Assembly: GCA_907163375.1 (NCBI GenBank)
Contig: CAJQUW010013630.1
Coordinates: 58,469 to 122,468, forward strand
Direction of reading: 5' to 3'
Length of the DNA stretch: 64,000 nucleotides
Source: Prostheceraeus crozeri
Lineage: Eukaryota; Platyhelminthes; Polycladida; Euryleptidae
Shown here: one piece after another, positions 57,661-64,000 of the stretch
How positions within the stretch are numbered: position 1 is the stretch's first letter
Layout: every line of letters starts with the position of its first letter
Notes under the pieces: generated by a model
The model's database searches: none
What the model was told of the DNA's origin: nothing
What the model saw: the letters and a program-made list of their open reading frames with translations, nothing else
Made by a program: the position numbers and the translations under genes

Positions 57661-60600
57661 GTGCGTGAGAGGTAAGGTATAATTCCATGAGTAAGGGGCA
57701 TTAAAATTATTGAAGACATAGCATCCTCCATCAGTTATCTGAGCCTTGGCTTGAGTGGACGAATATCATAGGAGTGATAATGAACGAACTCTGATGCGAC
57801 TACAAACATAAAGAAAGGAAAGCGGGGCTATGTGATTGCATTGAAAAGGGGTCAGTGTTGTACTCGTCAATGAAAAAAATGACGGCTTCAGTTTCAGTAT
57901 GCATTATTGATATATGATGACCCGCTAGGGTTATTGTCAACCAATCCTGAAATTTGCGAGGCTAGCGTCAGCGTCAATTCGTAGCGTTATTTTATGCAAT
58001 GCGCCATCATCGGTTTTGAAAGTCAAGCGGCAATTGGAAATTGTCGCTACAGATATGTTTCCAGAGAACTCACCTATCGGCACTACAGGGACACCTGTCG
58101 ACAGGCCGATAATAATAAGCTAATTGCTGACAAAGAGAAGATAAATCATAATCAATATACAAGTACAAAATATGTCGGGACCACTCGCCGATAAGCGTAT
58201 AGGCGAACTGTCGATGCAGGCACAGTCATCGAGGGATTTCAAATCACAGTCATCACAGGATTTTCATATTGAATAATTATATTTCATTGTTGCCAGTATT
58301 TCAGTTATCTCAAAATGGCACAAAATCCACGAGACAAAATTTCGTGTGGCTATCATAATTCAATTCTGCGCTACAAAATTGACATTTGCAAAATGCAAAG
58401 GAAATTGAATACAAAAAAGAAAAGCTTAGGGACATTTTCAGGATAATCACCTACAGATCCAGTGACGGGTTACAGCGGCAGATCTATAAAATGGAGATCC
58501 AAATAAATAAAAAAAGTTGAAAGAATGGAAGCTGGAAGCCCATCGTGTGGTGCAATCTGAATTAAAGCACAACAATCTGGGTTATAATGTGGTGGGCATC
58601 TATTAGACGTACACCAACCTAAAAATGTCACACTGATCAAACTGTAGCAGTAAGAGGGCGAAGTAAATTACAAAATTTTGCCTTGCTATATAATGCAGCC
58701 AACGATTTCTGCCTTTAAGAGGTCATACAGTGCCAAATAAAGTCATTTTCACAAGTGCGGAAGAGGAGTCCGATCTGCACTTCTCACTGAAGAAAATCTA
58801 TTGATTCAGCGTCAGGGAAATTGACGCCGTCAAGGTACAATACTGACATTATTACAGTGGAAAGACAAAGTGCTGTCAATTAAATTGCATAAATATGAAT
58901 TCATGATGAAAGGAGAACAGGAATATCAGTCAATTGATGCCACATTGACGGTTTGGATTCAGAATGCACTGCGTTGTGTGGTTGTTCCTGAAATTATGAT
59001 CCACATGTACGTAGATTACAATCCACCACACAGTTGATAAATTATGAAAATGTAGGCTACTTTTGAAATATTAATGTCATGCATGTGTGATATGTATCAA
59101 CTTGCATCATCAACTACATCTTGCGCAATATGCATTAACTCGCATCCAGCGAAAAAGATGAAAGTAATCAAGCGTCTCCTATTTACGATTTGAGGATAGG
59201 TAAAGAAAGCTTTGTAAGTATTTCAGCAACCTATTTATTGGGAAACAAAATACTATTAAATCACTCAAAGGTCCGTCAAGTTGCAGCAAGCTGTCTTCAT
59301 AAATCATGCTTATACTACAATTTTCAACCAAGCGGTAATTAAATGAAAGAGGTATCACAAGCAGGCGATTGAAGAATTGCTAAGGCATTTTCATGAACGT
59401 CACCAATTATCAGAGGTAACTCTGATCCTACTAGATGCTTGTGGAGATTATTTGTTAAAATTTTTGACGGTAAAAGAATCGCCATCGACGCCAACATTTA
59501 AGTTTGGAGATCGGAAAATCGATGCCTCAACGGAGAGGTTGCATTCCATGTGCTTTTGCCCCAGGCTAGTCATGCTGAAATGCGATGTCGCGAACCCAAC
59601 TCAGACGAGTGTACACTTTGATAACAAATAACTAATAAGCGTGCAAAAGAATTTACCAAACTGAAGATCTCCTGGGTGCGCCGGCGAACAAGCCTTGAAC
59701 CCATGTTGAGTGGTATAAACAAAACAAGGACTGAAAAACCATGTTGCAAACAGAAACCGAAAATAGTTTGATCTAGTTTGTTTGCGCATGCGAGTGCAAA
59801 TTAAGTAGCTGCCCTACTGAACAAAGCAGGAAATGAAGGAAAATATCAATGACACTCTGGATTTGAAGTGGAAGAAAGCAGCAAATTAGTTAGTTGATGC
59901 ACATCTTAGCGCTATTGACGAAAAAATGAAGAACTTCATTGAAAATTAATCATCCGACTGAAGTCAATATAATTTTACGGAGCAACGACGTATCGTATTT
60001 AGGGAATCTTGACACAGGCTATCTGAGCAGATGAGAATCTATCAGATGAGAAATATAGCATCGGTCAGCAAAAAAATATAGCATTGTTTTGACATGAGCG
60101 CTATTTCGGATTTCTCGGAAGTGGAAAGTGATTTTATTCGTCGACACCACATGTTCATTGGTAATAGAATACAAAGATTCAAATGTGCCGGTAGACCGGG
60201 GCTTTTGAAAAAAACACAGTGAAGACATGGATCACTTACGATTAGACATAACGGAGGAATTATATATGATTAATGGGTGAAAGAATTTCGCTTGCATTCG
60301 AAGAAAAAGTTTGTGATTAATCATGTTCTTTTCACTTTTCCCTACACAGTCCGTTTCCTAAATCGTTTCGCAACCCAAAGAATTCTCTTAAAGGTTTTGT
60401 TTATTCTCATCAAATTTAATCGCAAGCTCATAATTAATTGATTACTAAATTTATTCACTTGTCAATTGTTTCACTTGGTTTGTGAAACAGTGTGGTTCGT
60501 CTAATTCAATTAAGAAGGCTAACCAGAGTTTGGAAGTTTGCTACTTCATCTGATCATGTGAATTCAACTTTCGTCTGTCCTGTCATCATTGCTGGTTTGC

Positions 60601-62904
60601 TAAAAATCTTGTCGATCCATTCATCTGATGCAAGCGTCAGCAACTACAACGTGAAGAAAATGCTATCATTGCCAACATTTACAAACAAACCCCCGTCAGC
60701 AAATCTGAGATTCGAAATCTTTTGACCCCAAAAGCGGTAAACGATGACTCACCCAATAGCTCAGCATGGGGATATTACAAATTTGAAGTTTGTCAAGCAA
60801 CGAATGGGCCGATTCTGACAAAACCTACACTTTCTTTGAACTGATAATACCAGCATTCTTGAATCCAAGCTTGATAGCACCCGCGTTAATGCAACTGAAG
60901 TTATTAGGCCTAATTTGTATGCAGTTAACCTCAAAAACATAGTTAACACGAAAGAAGCGCAAAATTAGGCAAATCTGTCAATTGAATGAAATTTCTTCGA
61001 ATACTGTCAAAATTCGAAAACAAATACGACCGTATATCACCTGAAAGTTTCGCAAACTGATTTAATCTGAAAGTCGGAACATCAAATTTCATAGCTTTAT
61101 ATTCAAAAAATGAAAAACTGCGAATTGATGGGTGATGTTTGTCTACATTTAGATCTCCGTCATAAAATTAACACAGAAGACAGTTGCTACTACCACGTTG
61201 AAGACAGAAAAATTTTGGCCTTGAAGCTATTGTACCGGATAAGACGGTACAATATTCTTCTGACACTATTGATACACTTCGTGCTTTTCAGCTGTAAGAG
61301 ATTACAAATCACTAAATATACCAAGAAGTAGGCCATGTGTCGATGCGATGCTTTGTCTTGCTTCACACTACTGGCCTTGTTTAGTCAATTTTCTAAATAA
61401 AATTAGAAATTTCTTTAGAGAACAAACCCGTTTCCCAGACGTTATCGACTCCAAGACAACAGAGGCGGACTCGATTTTAGTGTTCTACTTAGTGTAATTA
61501 AGTAAATTCTAATCTATTTTTTTATGCGACAATCAGTATCACCGGTGTAGTAGCTGCAGACTAAAGATACCACCATTTAACATGTAACGGAGAGCCCATG
61601 GTAACAATGTAACATGTTTTGTTACTGTTAACATAATAACAGATTGACATTAAATGCAATTATTTCAATTAAAACGTTCCGCATCTCCTCGAGGATGAAG
61701 GGCAGAAATTGAAATATATTTGAACGGAGAAGCCAAAGTTACTTGGCAAAGTTATTCTTTACTTGGCTAAGGTCGCTGATCAACGGAAGTGGAGAACACT
61801 ATAGGTAACTTTTGGTCGAGACTAATACACAAGAAACGAATGCTCCCAAATCAATTCATCTTCAAAGATTGAAGGCCTCGTTGTTCTGAGAGGTGGGCTG
61901 TTTTCACCAACAGACGATTTTTATGGTTCATCATTCCCATGTGCTCATGTTGCAAAACTTTCACGAGATCAATTAACAATCTTCCAAATAAAGTATGTTG
62001 CTACACCAAAGAAATGATCATTAATTCACATGAAGCTCCGACAATTATGCATTCTGACATTACATCAGAAATTAATGAAAGAGGTATACAAGCTGCACAA
62101 AAGATTAACATAGTTCCAATTATTAAATTTGCACCTAGATTTTGACGCGGCTAAATCTGATGCATTTAGATTACTCATCTTAATATCCTCAAGTGCTTAG
62201 TGCATATTTTTGAATAACAAAAGAGCAATATCCATAACTAAATTTCTTCACAGAATTCATAATATTGACTGATAATCGTAAAGGAATAGTTAGATTTCGC
62301 CGGCTCACACCAAAGAATATCTATCAGCTGATTGTAAAATTAAATTTATTTCCTTTGCAAATTAATATGAACTCCCTTACTTTTGTCCATTCAAAGTGTT
62401 ATAAAAGTGTGTTTATTGGGTATTTACATCATGAGCTACTTTGACCAATATTCTGTGCTTATAGCCACTGTGTCAAAATCTTGCTTGTAAATACTGCAAA
62501 ATGCGAATTTTAGTAGCTGAAGCACCTGGAATATCACCGGTTTTAGACAATTTTCACCCGCGACCTAGACGGGGGACCGGTGGGAGCTGCGTTTGCCGCT
62601 ATTGATCATGTAACAAAAAAACATGAGAACTTCTTTTACTGCACAAAATGTAGTACAGACTAAGAAACAAAGAGATAATATCAAAAATACAATTGAAGCG
62701 TGAACTCACCATGAAATCGATTAGGATTGAACTCATAAATATATGCATAGAGCAAGTGGAGCAAGAAAATAGTAGATAGTGCTTCGACTAAAAAAAGCAT
62801 AGAAATCAGATACTATACTATATAAAGGCCTAATGCAGTAAAACAATCTAATTTCTATGCAAAAAAGTATCAAGTATCTGTATACATTGAAAATTTTTCT
62901 CTGT
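57661..62904. other. Unassigned stretch with one MITE arm
   Basis: No gene is recognised. TAATTAAATGAAAGAGGTAT at 59336 onward (through about 59374) is one arm of the MITE family seen at 10621-10740; the partner arm is not found. Open frames of 60-84 codons show no known motif. Confidence 0.45.
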
Positions 62905-63960
62905 GAGTAAGTATTTTCAGGTAGAGTAGCAACTTCGCATTTTATTTATTAAATCCCCAATGTGTATAAAGTTTCAATTTCATTATATGAAGAGTAAGTA
63001 TGCTAGTTAGAGTGGTAACTCCGCATTTATTAAATCCCTGATGTGTATACACTTTCGATTTTATTAAATGAACTCAAGGGAGATGCAGCTGGTATTGTCA
63101 CAAAATTTGAGATATGCAAATTTTTGCAGTTTTGCAGAAATTGCAAAGGAATTGAGTGATTATGATTGCAATGCACAAGGAATGGTAGTATTTCACAGAT
63201 TCTCATGACAGCCATGGAGATTTAATGTTTGCTAAATTAACAATTCGATGGATTCCTATTACTTTCATGCTCAACCTCAAGAGTATTTTCTTAAGCGTGA
63301 TCATTTCACAGGCAGCCTCCCACTGGCAGAGCAAAATCACAAAATCAAAGACAATGACTTCATTCAACTTTGAAAGATGTAAATGGTTTCATATCACTAT
63401 TCTGATTCTAGGAATGAAACATGAATTTAGTGAATCACAAAATCATGCCGGTGAAAATTGAACTAAAAAGTTGAAATTTCAGCCAAGAATGTACGACTAA
63501 TTTCGTGACTTTTTCATGAAGATTTTCATTATAATACAATTCTTGAAATTCCCTTGATAATCAGTTTGATTTCCGCTTAGTTAGGATGCTTTCTGGCAAA
63601 TATTCATTCCTTTTGATATCCAACTTGTTTCATACTACTTATATAGGAGAGTCATCTCGGTAGCATATAAATTGGCAAATTTTGACTTTTTTCAAAAGTG
63701 CTCAAATAATTTTTTGAACCACGGGAACGTAATCTCCGCAGCAATCTGAATCTTTTGATATATAAATGTTCACTATATGCAGATACTTTTTTGAGTCGAC
63801 ACTCTACCTATATATCCCTACTCTATGCACTAACCCATAAGGTATATGGGTCCACTCTAGAAATGAAACATGCATTTAATGACTCATAAGATCGCGATGA
63901 ATATTGAATTTGGAAAATGACATCTTATCCAAGAAAGCACTAAGATCTCGAATTTTTCTT
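62905..63960 (+). repeat. Dispersed repeat R2, copy 2
   Basis: Direct counterpart of 22990-23870. It starts with an internal tandem duplication: GAGTAGCAACTTCGCAT...AATCCCCAATGTGTATAAAG and AGTGGTAACTCCGCAT...AATCCCTGATGTGTATACAC. A later block (TCTAGGAATGAAACATGAAT) is also repeated near 63858. May continue past the window. Confidence 0.7.
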
Positions 63961-64000
63961 GACGACCTCCATTAATGCAGAGTTTCTTGATTCATGCCTA

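Noticed and set aside
1-64000. CRISPR arrays, operons, ribosome binding sites, rRNA
   Set aside because: None seen; architecture is that of an animal nuclear genome.

Overview
This window comes from the nuclear genome of an invertebrate animal. It is AT-rich, most of it is non-coding, host exons are short and widely spaced with GT-AG introns, and mobile DNA of many kinds is dense (Tc1/mariner, hAT, Harbinger, Crypton-type recombinases, LINEs, Penelope-like, tRNA-derived SINEs, foldback elements). A marine deuterostome such as an echinoderm would fit, but the sequence alone does not fix the taxon. Only one host gene is recognised: the 5' half of an SLC12A8-type cation-chloride cotransporter on the minus strand. 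Its exons lie at 30642-30485, 11696-11494, 8937-8628 and 2645-2418, with matching splice phases (1, 0, 1, 1). The gene runs off the left edge. Introns 1 to 3 are about 18.8, 2.6 and 6.0 kb. || Layout. 1-2417: intron 4 with a hAT transposase remnant. 2646-8627: intron 3, with a LINE split by a SINE, a second SINE and a 657-bp inverted-repeat element. 8938-11493: intron 2, with a foldback, a tRNA-like SINE head, a Tc1/mariner copy that lacks its third catalytic Asp, and a 120-bp MITE. 11697-30484: intron 1, with a GC-rich MITE, a Tc1 remnant, a Penelope-like element carrying a GIY-YIG domain and hammerhead-ribozyme-like ends, a Harbinger-type insertion inside that element, dispersed repeats, and a 4.0-kb transposon with long inverted arms. 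Beyond 30642 no host gene is recognised; the region holds SINEs, LINE fragments, an 870-bp hAT-type element, two tyrosine-recombinase genes in opposite orientation (47.7-50.9 kb), palindromes, minisatellites and a dispersed repeat that pairs with one in intron 1. || The most notable object is 25165-29166. Its inverted arms of about 0.73-0.78 kb end in CACGGTG, the kind of heptamer found at Transib termini and close to the RAG recombination signal. It encodes an intron-containing transposase on the minus strand. The protein starts with a Cys-rich module laid out like the RAG1 N-terminus and ends with a motif (WSEQTCES) resembling the RAG1 region around its catalytic Glu. The arms reach into the gene from both sides, so the same repeat encodes the first ~20 codons on one strand and the last ~22 codons on the other. 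The copy is broken by several frameshifts and stops. A relationship to RAG1/Transib is my inference from motifs and has not been tested by alignment.
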